A stretch of DNA of 10,192 bases from Rhizobium sp. Q54 (GTDB taxonomy: Bacteria > Pseudomonadota > Alphaproteobacteria > SMXS01): the NCBI GenBank assembly GCA_945872035.1, contig CAMBYA010000062.1:1-10192 (forward strand). The letters are read 5' to 3'. Each line of letters begins with the position of its first letter. The first letter of the stretch is position 1. A program made the translations under genes and the position numbers. Of this stretch, positions 1 to 7,218 are shown piece by piece. Under the pieces are notes generated by a model. That model was not told the DNA's origin, searched no databases, and saw nothing but the letters and a program-made list of their open reading frames with translations.

Positions 1-1269
1 GCGGGCATCGCGGTCATCATCTTCGCCAGCCAGGTCAAGGACCTGTTCGGCCTGAGCCTGAAGGGCGCCGAGCCGGGTCCGCTGCTGGACAAGCTGCCGG
101 TGCTTTGGTCTGGCCTGGGGACGGCCGATACCCCGACGATCATCGTGGCGGGCGCGACCATCGCGACAATCGCCATGCTCAGGCACTACCGGCCTCAGTG
201 GCCCGGCATGCTGGTTGCGGTGGCGGGCACGGCCGTCGCGACCGTCGTCCTCGACCTGCCGATCGCCACCATCGGCACCCGGTTCGGCGGTATCCCCGCC
301 GGCCTGCCCATGCCCGCCCTCCCCGAGATCAGCATCGCCAAGATCCTGGCGGTGCTGCCCAGCGCGGCCGCGTTCACGCTGCTGGGATCGATCGAATCCC
401 TCCTCTCGGCGGTCGTCGCCGACGGCATGACCGGCCGCCGGCACCGGTCGAACTGCGAACTGGTCGCGCAAGGCGCCGCCAACATCGCCTCGGGTCTGTT
501 CGGCGGCATCTGCGTCACCGGCACCATCGCCCGGACGGCGACCAACGTCCGCGCCGGTGCCTACGGGCCGGTCGCGGGCATGCTCCACGCGCTGATCCTG
601 CTGGTCTTCATGCTGGTCGCGGCGCCGCTTGCCAGCTTCATCCCGCTGGCGAGCCTCGCCGGCGTGCTGGCGGTCGTCGCCTGGAACATGGTCGAAAAGC
701 CGGAGGTCGCCGCCCTGCTCCGCTCGTCGCGGGGCGATGCCGCGGTGCTGCTGGTGACGTTCCTGCTGACCATCTTCCGAGACCTGACCGAGGCGATCGT
801 GGTTGGCTTCGCTCTGGGCTCGGTGTTGTTCATCCACCGCATGTCGAAAGCGACCGCCATCGAGAAGCACATGCCGTTCGTGCCGGAAGACAGGGCCGAT
901 TCGACCAATGGCGGGCGAAAGCCCTACGACGAGGCCGCCGCCGGGAATCCGGACGTGGCGGTCTACCGTATCTCGGGCGCGTTCTTCTTCGGCGCCGCCG
1001 CGTCGATCGCCTTGGTGCTCGACCAGATCGCCGACACCCACCGCGCGCTGGTGATCGATTTTTCCGCTGTGCCGTTCCTGGATTCGACCGCGGCCAACAC
1101 CATCGAAGGCATGGCCCACAAGGCCGCCCGCAAGAACGTGGCGGTCTATCTCACCGGAACGACCCACGACATCCGCAGGGGTCTGTTCGCGCAGGGCATC
1201 AAGCCGCCGCTGGTCCATTACGCCCGGCGGATCGAGGACGCGGTCCGGAAGGCCGGCGCGGAGCGATGA
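1..1269 (+). CDS. SulP-family inorganic anion transporter with C-terminal STAS domain (5' end outside window)
   Basis: The frame is open from the first base, so the gene begins upstream; 422 codons are visible before TGA at 1267-1269. Visible residues 1-18 (AGIAVIIFASQVKDLFGL) match the typical SulP segment leading out of a membrane helix. Further hydrophobic segments lie near residues 42-58, 66-85, 113-135, 150-175, 185-225 and 240-280. Two family signatures are clear: GSIESLLSAVVAD (about 128-140) and QGAANIASGLFGG followed by TGTIARTATNVRAG (about 157-185). From about residue 318 to the end is a STAS domain, with the characteristic VIDFSAVPFLDSTAANTIEG segment near 351-370. The family consists of inner-membrane transporters of sulfate, bicarbonate, dicarboxylates or related anions; the substrate cannot be told from this sequence. 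The usual Pro before VTG appears as Cys (GICVTG). Its operon partners, if any, lie upstream; the 146-base gap and leader hairpin separate it from rimP. Confidence 0.93.
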   Translation, partial: AGIAVIIFASQVKDLFGLSLKGAEPGPLLDKLPVLWSGLGTADTPTIIVAGATIATIAMLRHYRPQWPGMLVAVAGTAVATVVLDLPIATIGTRFGGIPAGLPMPALPEISIAKILAVLPSAAAFTLLGSIESLLSAVVADGMTGRRHRSNCELVAQGAANIASGLFGGICVTGTIARTATNVRAGAYGPVAGMLHALILLVFMLVAAPLASFIPLASLAGVLAVVAWNMVEKPEVAALLRSSRGDAAVLLVTFLLTIFRDLTEAIVVGFALGSVLFIHRMSKATAIEKHMPFVPEDRADSTNGGRKPYDEAAAGNPDVAVYRISGAFFFGAAASIALVLDQIADTHRALVIDFSAVPFLDSTAANTIEGMAHKAARKNVAVYLTGTTHDIRRGLFAQGIKPPLVHYARRIEDAVRKAGAER

Positions 1270-1290
1270 CACCGGGGATGGACATCGACC

Positions 1291-1319
1291 TTGAAAAATT
1301 CCCGGCATTGGACTAGGTT
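1291..1319 (+). promoter_or_regulatory. Possible sigma-70-type promoter for the rimP-nusA-infB operon
   Basis: TTGAAA (1291-1296) and TAGGTT (1314-1319) are separated by exactly 17 bases, which would place the start of transcription near 1326 and give a leader of roughly 90 bases before rimP. The -35 is one base off consensus; the -10 keeps the three most conserved positions (T, A and final T). A second, better -35 hexamer, TTGACA at 1330-1335, has no recognisable -10 at 16-18 bases. This is a by-eye call from consensus only. Confidence 0.4.
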
Positions 1320-1372
1320 CCGGCTGCTCTTGACATAAACCGGTCGACTCGACGAGGCGGCGGGGAAGTTCG

Positions 1373-1399
1373 AAGGGTGGGCGAGAGCCCACTTTTTTT
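1373..1399 (+). terminator. Rho-independent terminator-like hairpin in the rimP leader (candidate attenuator)
   Basis: GTGGGC (1377-1382) and GCCCAC (1387-1392) form a perfect 6-bp stem closed by a GAGA loop, and seven T's follow directly (1393-1399), then G and five more T's. AAGG upstream (1373-1376) can pair with the first T's, stretching the stem to about 10 bp including two G-U pairs. The hairpin lies about 105 bases past the sulP stop and its T-tract ends 16 bases before the proposed rimP start. It could therefore end sulP transcripts, attenuate rimP-operon transcripts, or both. Attenuator-like leaders upstream of rimP are known in proteobacteria; membership in a described family was not tested. 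I saw no convincing antiterminator partner. Confidence 0.7.
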
Positions 1400-1405
1400 G
1401 TTTTT

Positions 1406-1410
1406 GGGAA
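1406..1410 (+). promoter_or_regulatory. Ribosome binding site supporting the rimP TTG start
   Basis: GGGAA sits 5 bases before TTG at 1416. It is a modest Shine-Dalgarno match, but it is the only one placed well for a start downstream of the leader hairpin. The other in-frame candidates (GTG 1377, TTG 1398, TTG 1404) lie inside or just after the hairpin and T-tract and lack a purine-rich site. Confidence 0.45.
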
Positions 1411-1415
1411 TCGGG

Positions 1416-1952
1416 TTGGTCACGGAATCCGGCATAGCCGCCAAGGTGCGGGCGATGATCGAGCCTTCGATCGAGGCCATGGGCTTCGATCTGGTGCGCG
1501 TGCGCTTCATCACCACCAGCCGCCGTACCCTGCAGATCATGGCCGAGCGCACCGACGGCACGATGACCGTCGAGGATTGCGCTGAGGTCAGCCGCGCCGC
1601 GTCGGCGATCCTCGATGTCGAGGATCCGATCAAGGGCGAATACAATCTGGAAGTCAGCTCGCCCGGCATCGACCGGCCGCTGGTGCGCGAGCAGGACTAC
1701 CTCAAATATGCCGGGTTCGAGGCCAAGATCGAGACGGCGACGCCGATCTCGGGCCAGCGCCGCTTCCGCGGCGCCCTCGCGGGTTTCGAAGATGGCCAGG
1801 TGGCGCTGGATGCGCCGCAAGGCCGTGTGTACTTGCCGTTCGACAACATCGAGCAGGCCAAACTGGTGCTGACGGATGCGCTGATCGATGCGCATCAGGA
1901 CGCCCGTAAGGCGGCCGGTATCGAACCGGTTGATCAACAGGGAGCTGACTGA
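1416..1952 (+). CDS. rimP: Ribosome maturation factor RimP
   Basis: RimP is a cytoplasmic factor that assists late maturation of the 30S ribosomal subunit. With a TTG start at 1416 the protein has 178 residues, within the normal 150-200 range. The N-terminal domain shows the family pattern IEPSIEAMGFDLVRVRF near residues 14-30, then the hallmark LEVSSPGIDRPLV from about residue 78. The C-terminal SH3-like part, with the VYLPFDNIEQAKLVL segment, follows. The frame stays open upstream to GTG 1377, but that extension (GESPLFLFLGIG) is encoded by the terminator hairpin and T-tract and is not RimP-like, so I prefer the shorter form. The TGA stop shares its A with the ATG of nusA (1952), indicating translational coupling. 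It is the first gene of the operon, as in most proteobacteria. Confidence 0.93.
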   Translation: MVTESGIAAKVRAMIEPSIEAMGFDLVRVRFITTSRRTLQIMAERTDGTMTVEDCAEVSRAASAILDVEDPIKGEYNLEVSSPGIDRPLVREQDYLKYAGFEAKIETATPISGQRRFRGALAGFEDGQVALDAPQGRVYLPFDNIEQAKLVLTDALIDAHQDARKAAGIEPVDQQGAD

Positions 1953-3508
1953 TGTCCACCGCCATTAGCGCCAACCGCCTGGAACTGCTGCAGGTCGCCG
2001 ATGCCGTCGCCCGTGACAAGGTGATCGATCGCGATCTGGTGCTCGAGGCCATGGAAGAAGCCTTCCAGAAGGCCGCCCGCTCGCGCTATGGCGCCGAGCA
2101 CGACCTGCGAGCCCACATCGACCGCAATACCGGCGAGATCAAGCTGAGCCGTGTGATCACGGTGGTCGAGGAGATCGAGAACGAGGCCGCCCAGCTGACC
2201 CTGGCGGACGCCGAGCGCCGCTATCCGGGTCACGAGCTGGAAATCGGCTCGGAGATCTCCGAGGAACTGCCGCCGATGGATTTCGGGCGCATCGCCGCCC
2301 AGACCGCCAAGCAGGTCATCACCCAGAAGGTCCGCGAGGCCGAGCGCGCCCGCCAGTACAATGAGTACAAGGACCGCCAGGGCGACATCATCAACGGTAT
2401 CGTCAAGCGGGTGGAATACGGCAACGTGGTCGTCGACCTGGGCCGCGCCGAGGCGGTGATCCGCCGCGACGAGGCGCTGCCGCGCGAGAACCTGCGCAAC
2501 GGCGACCGCGTGCGCGCCTACATCTACGACGTCCGCCAGGAGCCGCGCGGCCCGCAGATCTTCCTGTCGCGCGCCCGGCCCGAGTTCATGGCCGAGCTGT
2601 TCGCCCAGGAAGTCCCGGAAATCTACGACGGCATCATCGAGATCAAGTCGGTGGCCCGCGACCCGGGCAGCCGCGCCAAGATCGCCGTCATGTCGAACGA
2701 TCCGGGAATCGATCCGGTCGGCGCCTGCGTCGGCATGCGCGGCAGCCGCGTCCAGGCGGTGGTGAACGAGTTGCAGGGCGAGAAGATCGACATCATCCAG
2801 TGGTCGCCGGACGTGGCGACCTTCGTGGTCAACGGCCTTGCCCCGGCGGAAGTGCAGAAGGTCGTGCTCGACGACGACAACGAGCGCATCGAGGTCGTCG
2901 TACCGGACGACCAGCTCAGCCTGGCGATCGGCCGTCGCGGCCAGAATGTGCGCCTCGCGTCCCAGCTCACCGGCTGGACCATCGACATCCTGACCGAGGC
3001 GGAGGAGTCCGAGCGCCGGCAGCAGGAATTCCAGTCCCGCTCGGCGCTGTTCATGGAAGCGCTCGACGTCGAGGAGACCATCGCCCAGCTGCTGGTCGCC
3101 GAAGGATTCGCCGATCTGGAGGAAGTGGCCTATGTGGAGCTGGACGAGTTGGCCTCCATCGAAGGCTTCGACGACGAAGTCGCCCAGGAACTGCAGAACC
3201 GCGCCCGTGCCGCGCTGCAGCGCCGGGACGAGGGAGCCGATGCCAAGCGCAAGCAGCTCGGCGTGAAGGATGACGTGGCGGCCATCGAGGGGCTCACGGT
3301 GCAGATGTTGGTCACCCTGGGCGAGAAGGGCATCAAGACGCTCGACGACCTGGCCGAATTCGCTGGTTTCGAGCTGATCGAATCGGGTGGGCCGCTGCAG
3401 GGCTTCGACCTCAGCGAGGACGACGCCAACGAGATCGTCATGGCGGCGCGCGCCCACTGGTACGAAGACGAGGAGCCTGCTGCGGCCGGCGACTCGGAGG
3501 CCGAGTAA
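1952..3508 (+). CDS. nusA: Transcription termination/antitermination factor NusA
   Basis: NusA binds RNA polymerase and nascent RNA and modulates pausing, intrinsic termination and rRNA antitermination. The 518-residue protein has the full proteobacterial layout: N-terminal polymerase-binding domain (about 1-135, beginning [20 protein letters not shown]), S1 domain (about 142-208, starting [15 protein letters not shown]), KH1 with VGMRGSRV at 260-267, KH2 with IGRRGQN at 326-332, and two C-terminal acidic repeats (about 367-420 and 442-500), the latter rich in E and D. The acidic repeats match the alpha-subunit/Nun-binding repeats of E. coli NusA. AGGGAG (1939-1944) lies 7 bases before the ATG, which overlaps the rimP stop by one base. 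NusA could feed back on the terminator-like hairpin in front of rimP; that is inference. Confidence 0.98.
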   Translation: MSTAISANRLELLQVADAVARDKVIDRDLVLEAMEEAFQKAARSRYGAEHDLRAHIDRNTGEIKLSRVITVVEEIENEAAQLTLADAERRYPGHELEIGSEISEELPPMDFGRIAAQTAKQVITQKVREAERARQYNEYKDRQGDIINGIVKRVEYGNVVVDLGRAEAVIRRDEALPRENLRNGDRVRAYIYDVRQEPRGPQIFLSRARPEFMAELFAQEVPEIYDGIIEIKSVARDPGSRAKIAVMSNDPGIDPVGACVGMRGSRVQAVVNELQGEKIDIIQWSPDVATFVVNGLAPAEVQKVVLDDDNERIEVVVPDDQLSLAIGRRGQNVRLASQLTGWTIDILTEAEESERRQQEFQSRSALFMEALDVEETIAQLLVAEGFADLEEVAYVELDELASIEGFDDEVAQELQNRARAALQRRDEGADAKRKQLGVKDDVAAIEGLTVQMLVTLGEKGIKTLDDLAEFAGFELIESGGPLQGFDLSEDDANEIVMAARAHWYEDEEPAAAGDSEAE

Positions 3509-3526
3509 GGCCAAAACGGAGAACGG

Positions 3527-4150
3527 ATGACGGAAAGCAAAGGGCATGTGGCGGAACGACGATGCATCGTAAGCGGCGAGAGCGCGCCGCGGGCGGGCCT
3601 CGTGCGTTTTGTCGTCGGGCCCGGCGATGTCATCGTTCCCGATCTCAAGGGTAAGCTCCCCGGCCGCGGGCTGTGGGTGGAGGCGCGCCGTGGCGTGGTC
3701 GAGGCCGCGTGCGCGAAGAACACCTTCTCACGCGCCGCGCGGCAGAAGGTCAGCGTGCCCGAGGGCCTTCCCGCCCTGATCGAAAATCAGCTGGAAAACG
3801 GCTGCCTCAGCCTGCTGGGCCTTGCCCGCAAGGCCGGCGACATCGTCGCCGGCTTCGAGAAGGTGAAGGGCTGGTTGCAGAACGGAACGGCGGCGGTGCT
3901 CGTTACCGCGTCGGATGCGGCCGAGGACGGCCGCCGCAAGCTGCGCGGGCTGTCCGCCGGTTTGCAGGATGTGGACCTGTTTACGTCCGATCAATTGAGT
4001 TTGGCGTTGGGACGCGGGAATGTGATACATGCAGCCCTGCGCGACGGCGGCCTGGCCCGGCGGTTTGTGGCCGAAGTAAATCTGCTTGCCGGTTACCGGC
4101 ACGGTGAAGCCCCGATGGGCCGGCCGAGCGCGAATGAGGAATGTGAATGA
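3527..4150 (+). CDS. ylxR: YlxR (DUF448) domain fused to L7Ae-like RNA-binding domain
   Basis: This 207-residue protein joins two small domains that are separate genes (ylxR and ylxQ) in Bacillus. Residues about 10-80 are YlxR/DUF448: [20 protein letters not shown], then [15 protein letters not shown] and FSRAA. Residues about 90-185 resemble the L7Ae/L30e fold, with [20 protein letters not shown] and [18 protein letters not shown]7Ae relatives bind kink-turn RNA; the function of the bacterial protein is not settled, so a general RNA-binding role near ribosomes or transcription is inferred from family and position. GGAG (3518-3521) precedes the ATG by 5 bases. Its TGA stop lies within an ATGA overlap with the infB start (4147-4150). 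The fused form is common in alphaproteobacteria. Codons near 3960-4035 are less GC-biased than elsewhere. Confidence 0.93.
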   Translation: MTESKGHVAERRCIVSGESAPRAGLVRFVVGPGDVIVPDLKGKLPGRGLWVEARRGVVEAACAKNTFSRAARQKVSVPEGLPALIENQLENGCLSLLGLARKAGDIVAGFEKVKGWLQNGTAAVLVTASDAAEDGRRKLRGLSAGLQDVDLFTSDQLSLALGRGNVIHAALRDGGLARRFVAEVNLLAGYRHGEAPMGRPSANEECE

Positions 4151-6789
4151 GCGAAACCAAGGAAAGCGGCGACACGAAGCTCACCTTGTCGTCCGGCAAG
4201 ACGCTTCAGCTGAAGAAGAGCGTCGACGCTGGCGGCGGTGGCGGTCAGGTGCGCCAGAGCCTGTCCCATGGACGCGGCAAGGCCGTGGTCGTGGAGAGGA
4301 AGCGCCGCCGTGTGTTCACCCGTGACGGCGAACCGGGTCAGGGCGAATTCGGCGGCGATGTCGAAGGCGGCCACCTGAGCCAAGGCGAGAAGGCGGTCCG
4401 GCTGCGTGCGCTCGAGGAGGCGCGCAAGCAGGAAGCGCTCGAGGCGCAGCGCCAGGAAGAAGAAGCCAAGCGCCGCGCCGAGGAAGAAGCCCGCCGCAAG
4501 GCCGAGGAAGAAGAACGCCGCCGCCTGGCTGCCGAAGAGGCTGCCCGCAAGGCGAAGGAAGAGGCGCTCAAGCCGAAGGACGAATCACAGCCCGCGACGG
4601 CGCCAGCTCCGGCGCCCGCCGGCGTGCTGGGCAACCCGGCGGTCACCGTCGCCAAGCCGAAGCCGCGCGTCGAGCCGGTCGTGGCGCCGCCGCCGTCGCC
4701 GGTTGCGAAGACCCGCGTCCCTGACGCAGTCGTGCCGCCGCCGGTCGAAGAAGCGCGCCGGCCGAAGCCTGAGGACCGGGTCAAGACCGCGACGCTGATC
4801 GACGAGGAAGAGGAAGACGAGCGCAAGAAGCGCGCCCGCGCCGGTGCCGGCGCCGCCAAGGCGCCGCACACCAAGCCGACGCCGAAGGTCGATTCGCGCC
4901 GCGCCAACTCCAAGCTGACGGTCCAGCGCGCGCTGGACGACGGTGCCGAGGAACGGCAGCGGTCGCTGGCGGCCATGCGCCGTGCCCGCGAGAAGCAGAA
5001 AGCCCTGCGCCGCCATTCCGACGCGCCGCAGAAGCTATTCCGCGAAGTCATCGTTCCCGAGAACATCACCGTGGCCGAGCTGGCCAACCGCATGACCGAG
5101 CGCGCCAACGATGTGGTGCGCGAGCTGATGAAGATCGGCGTCCTGGTCAGCGTCAACGACACCATTGACGCGGATACCGCCGAGATCATCGTCGCCGAGA
5201 TGGGCCACAAGATGAAGCGCGTGGCGGAAGCCGACGTCGAAGCCGGCCTGACCGGCGCGGCCGACAGCCCCGACGATCTGCGGCCCCGTCCGCCGGTGGT
5301 GACCGTCATGGGCCACGTCGACCACGGCAAGACGTCGCTGCTCGACGCGCTGCGCGCCACGGACGTGGTGTCCGGCGAGGCGGGCGGCATCACCCAGCAT
5401 ATCGGCGCCTACCAGGTCACCATGCCGAGCGGTGAGAAGATCACCTTCCTCGACACGCCCGGCCACTCGGCGTTCACCGCCATGCGCGCCCGCGGCGCGC
5501 AGGTGACGGACATCGTGGTGCTGGTGGTGGCGGCCGACGACGGCATCATGCCGCAGACGGTCGAGGCCATCCAGCATGCCCGCGCGGCGAACGTGCCGAT
5601 CATCGTGGCGATCAACAAGATCGACAAGTACGACGCCAACCCGGAAAAGATCCGCCAGGCGCTGCTGCAATACGAGATCGTGGTCGAAGGCCTCGGCGGC
5701 GACACCCTCGACATCGAAGTGTCGGCCAAGGAGCGCACCAACCTGGACAAGCTGGAGGAAGCCATCATCCTCCAGGCCGAGGTTCTGGAACTCGCCGCCA
5801 ATCCGGATCGCGCGGCCGAAGGCGTTGTCATCGAATCCATGCTCGACAAGGGACGCGGCGCCGTCGCCACCGTCCTGGTCACCCGCGGCACGCTGCGTAT
5901 CGGCGACATCTTCGTGATGGGCGCCGAATCGGGGCGCGTCCGGGCGCTGATCGACGACAAGGGCAACAACATCAAGGAAGCCGGCCCATCGCAGCCGGTC
6001 GCCGTGCTCGGCGCCACCAGCGCGCCCATGGCGGGCGACGACTTCCTGGTGGTCGAGAGCGAGGCCCGTGCCCGCGAGATTTCCGCCTACCGCCAGCGCC
6101 AGCTCAAGGAAAGGCTGGCCGGCCCGGCGGAGCGCGCGTCGCTCGAGTCCATGCTGGAGAAGCTGAAGACCAAGGAGGTGCAGGAGCTGCCCGTGGTCAT
6201 CAAGGCCGACGTGCACGGCTCCGCCGAAGCGGTCGCCAGCTCGCTGCAGGCCATGAACACCGATGAAGTGGCGGTGAAGGTGTTGCTCAGCGGGGTCGGC
6301 GGCGTCTCCGAATCCGACGTGGCGCTGGCCGAGGCGTCGAAGGCGCCGATCCTGGCGTTCAACGTCCGCGCTCAGGGCAAGGCCCGCACCATGGCCGAAC
6401 AGAACGGCGTCGAGATCCGCTACTACTCGGTGATCTACGACCTGGTCGACGACATCAAGTCCGCGCTGTCGGGCATGCTTGCGCCCGAGATCCGCGAGAC
6501 CATCGTCGGTATCGCCGAAGTCAAGGAAGTGTTCAACGCCGGCAAGGGCAAGGCAGCGGGTTGTATCGTCCTCGACGGCGCGGCCCGGACCGATGTGCGT
6601 GCCCGGGTGCTGCGCGACGACGTCGTGGTGCATGACGGCCGGGTCAGCTCGCTCCGCCGTTTCCGCGACGAGGTCAAGGAAGTGTCTGCCGGCACCGAGT
6701 GCGGTATCACCATCGACAACTTCAACGACGTGAAGGCCGGCGACCGTATCGAGATGTTCACGGTCGAGGAACGCGCTCGTACCCTGTAG
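4147..6789 (+). CDS. infB: Translation initiation factor IF-2
   Basis: IF2 is the GTPase that brings initiator fMet-tRNA to the 30S subunit and promotes 50S joining. The 880-residue protein begins with a basic segment ([15 protein letters not shown], about 12-26) typical of alphaproteobacterial IF2. A charged predicted coiled coil (about 89-146) and a Pro/Ala/Lys-rich linker (about 148-280) follow. The IF2_N domain starts near [13 protein letters not shown] (301). The GTPase motifs are intact: GHVDHGKT 389-396, GGITQH 413-418, DTPGH 436-440, NKID 490-493 and SAK 526-528. Domains for ribosome and fMet-tRNA binding fill the rest, ending [15 protein letters not shown] (4136-4140) is 6 bases before the ATG, inside ylxR, and the ATG overlaps the ylxR stop by four bases, so the two are probably translationally coupled. 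Confidence 0.98.
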   Translation: MSETKESGDTKLTLSSGKTLQLKKSVDAGGGGGQVRQSLSHGRGKAVVVERKRRRVFTRDGEPGQGEFGGDVEGGHLSQGEKAVRLRALEEARKQEALEAQRQEEEAKRRAEEEARRKAEEEERRRLAAEEAARKAKEEALKPKDESQPATAPAPAPAGVLGNPAVTVAKPKPRVEPVVAPPPSPVAKTRVPDAVVPPPVEEARRPKPEDRVKTATLIDEEEEDERKKRARAGAGAAKAPHTKPTPKVDSRRANSKLTVQRALDDGAEERQRSLAAMRRAREKQKALRRHSDAPQKLFREVIVPENITVAELANRMTERANDVVRELMKIGVLVSVNDTIDADTAEIIVAEMGHKMKRVAEADVEAGLTGAADSPDDLRPRPPVVTVMGHVDHGKTSLLDALRATDVVSGEAGGITQHIGAYQVTMPSGEKITFLDTPGHSAFTAMRARGAQVTDIVVLVVAADDGIMPQTVEAIQHARAANVPIIVAINKIDKYDANPEKIRQALLQYEIVVEGLGGDTLDIEVSAKERTNLDKLEEAIILQAEVLELAANPDRAAEGVVIESMLDKGRGAVATVLVTRGTLRIGDIFVMGAESGRVRALIDDKGNNIKEAGPSQPVAVLGATSAPMAGDDFLVVESEARAREISAYRQRQLKERLAGPAERASLESMLEKLKTKEVQELPVVIKADVHGSAEAVASSLQAMNTDEVAVKVLLSGVGGVSESDVALAEASKAPILAFNVRAQGKARTMAEQNGVEIRYYSVIYDLVDDIKSALSGMLAPEIRETIVGIAEVKEVFNAGKGKAAGCIVLDGAARTDVRARVLRDDVVVHDGRVSSLRRFRDEVKEVSAGTECGITIDNFNDVKAGDRIEMFTVEERARTL
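4411..4584 (+). repeat. Imperfect short repeats encoding the Glu/Lys/Arg/Ala-rich coiled coil of IF2
   Basis: Within infB, codons for E, K, R and A recur in near-periodic blocks. GCCGAGGAAGAAG occurs at 4477-4489 and again at 4501-4513, a 24-base (8-codon) period, with diverged copies on both sides. The product reads as alternating EEE and RRK/KRR clusters over about residues 89-146. This part of IF2 varies greatly in length and sequence between bacteria, so repeat expansion is a plausible origin. Confidence 0.6.
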
Positions 6790-6810
6790 GCGGGCGAAGG
6801 CAGGCAGGTC

Positions 6811-7212
6811 ATGAGCAAATCCCGTGGCGGTCCGCGGACCCAGCGCCAATCCCGCGTGGGTGAGGTGCTGCGTCACGCGCTGGCCGAGGTTCTGATGCGC
6901 GGCGACGTGCGCGACCCGGCGGTGCAGGGCATCTCGATCACCGTCACCGAGGTCGACGTCGGTCCGGACCTGAAGAACGCGACGGGCTACGTCATGACGC
7001 TGGGAGGCCAGGACGTGGATAAGGCCGTTGCGGGCCTCAATCGTTCCGCCCGGTTTCTGCGCGGGCAGGTCGGGCACATGGTCGACATGCGCTATGTGCC
7101 GCAGCTGCGCTTCGAGGTCGACCGGACGTTCGAACAGGCGGCCAAGATCGACGCGCTGCTGCGCCAGCCCAAGGTCGCACGCGACCTGGGTCACGACTCC
7201 GACGAAGAATAG
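6811..7212 (+). CDS. rbfA: 30S ribosome-binding factor RbfA
   Basis: RbfA is a small KH-fold protein that binds the 30S subunit near the 5' end of 16S rRNA and helps its late maturation, including under cold conditions. The 133 residues have the usual pattern: a basic N-terminus, then RVGEVLRHALAEVLMRGDV (about 15-33), ISITVTEVDVGPDLKNATGYV (about 42-62), LNRSARFLRGQVG, and MRYVPQLRFEVDRTFEQAAKIDALL before an acidic tail. Length is normal for the family. It lies 21 bases after infB; GAAGG at 6796-6800 is a somewhat distant Shine-Dalgarno site, with CAGG closer to the ATG. The order infB-rbfA-truB is the standard proteobacterial one. Confidence 0.97.
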   Translation: MSKSRGGPRTQRQSRVGEVLRHALAEVLMRGDVRDPAVQGISITVTEVDVGPDLKNATGYVMTLGGQDVDKAVAGLNRSARFLRGQVGHMVDMRYVPQLRFEVDRTFEQAAKIDALLRQPKVARDLGHDSDEE

Positions 7213-7218
7213 GTCTCG

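Noticed and set aside
105..1316. 403-codon + strand frame overlapping sulP in another phase
   Set aside because: The product is Arg/His/Gly-rich without domains; the in-phase SulP/STAS frame clearly accounts for this DNA.
1266..1316. 16-codon open frame overlapping the sulP stop by ATGA
   Set aside because: It is very short. GGAG lies only 2 bases before the ATG, no homologue is recognised, and it overlaps the proposed promoter; chance is the simplest explanation.
1270..1415. tRNA gene upstream of rimP, as metY in E. coli
   Set aside because: No cloverleaf or TTC-arm-like pattern is present; the gap holds only the promoter-like elements and the hairpin.
1934..3547. 537-codon open frame on the - strand opposite nusA
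   Set aside because: Its composition is that of an antisense shadow (many H, D, L, G, V), it lies fully opposite a conserved gene, and it shows no domain.
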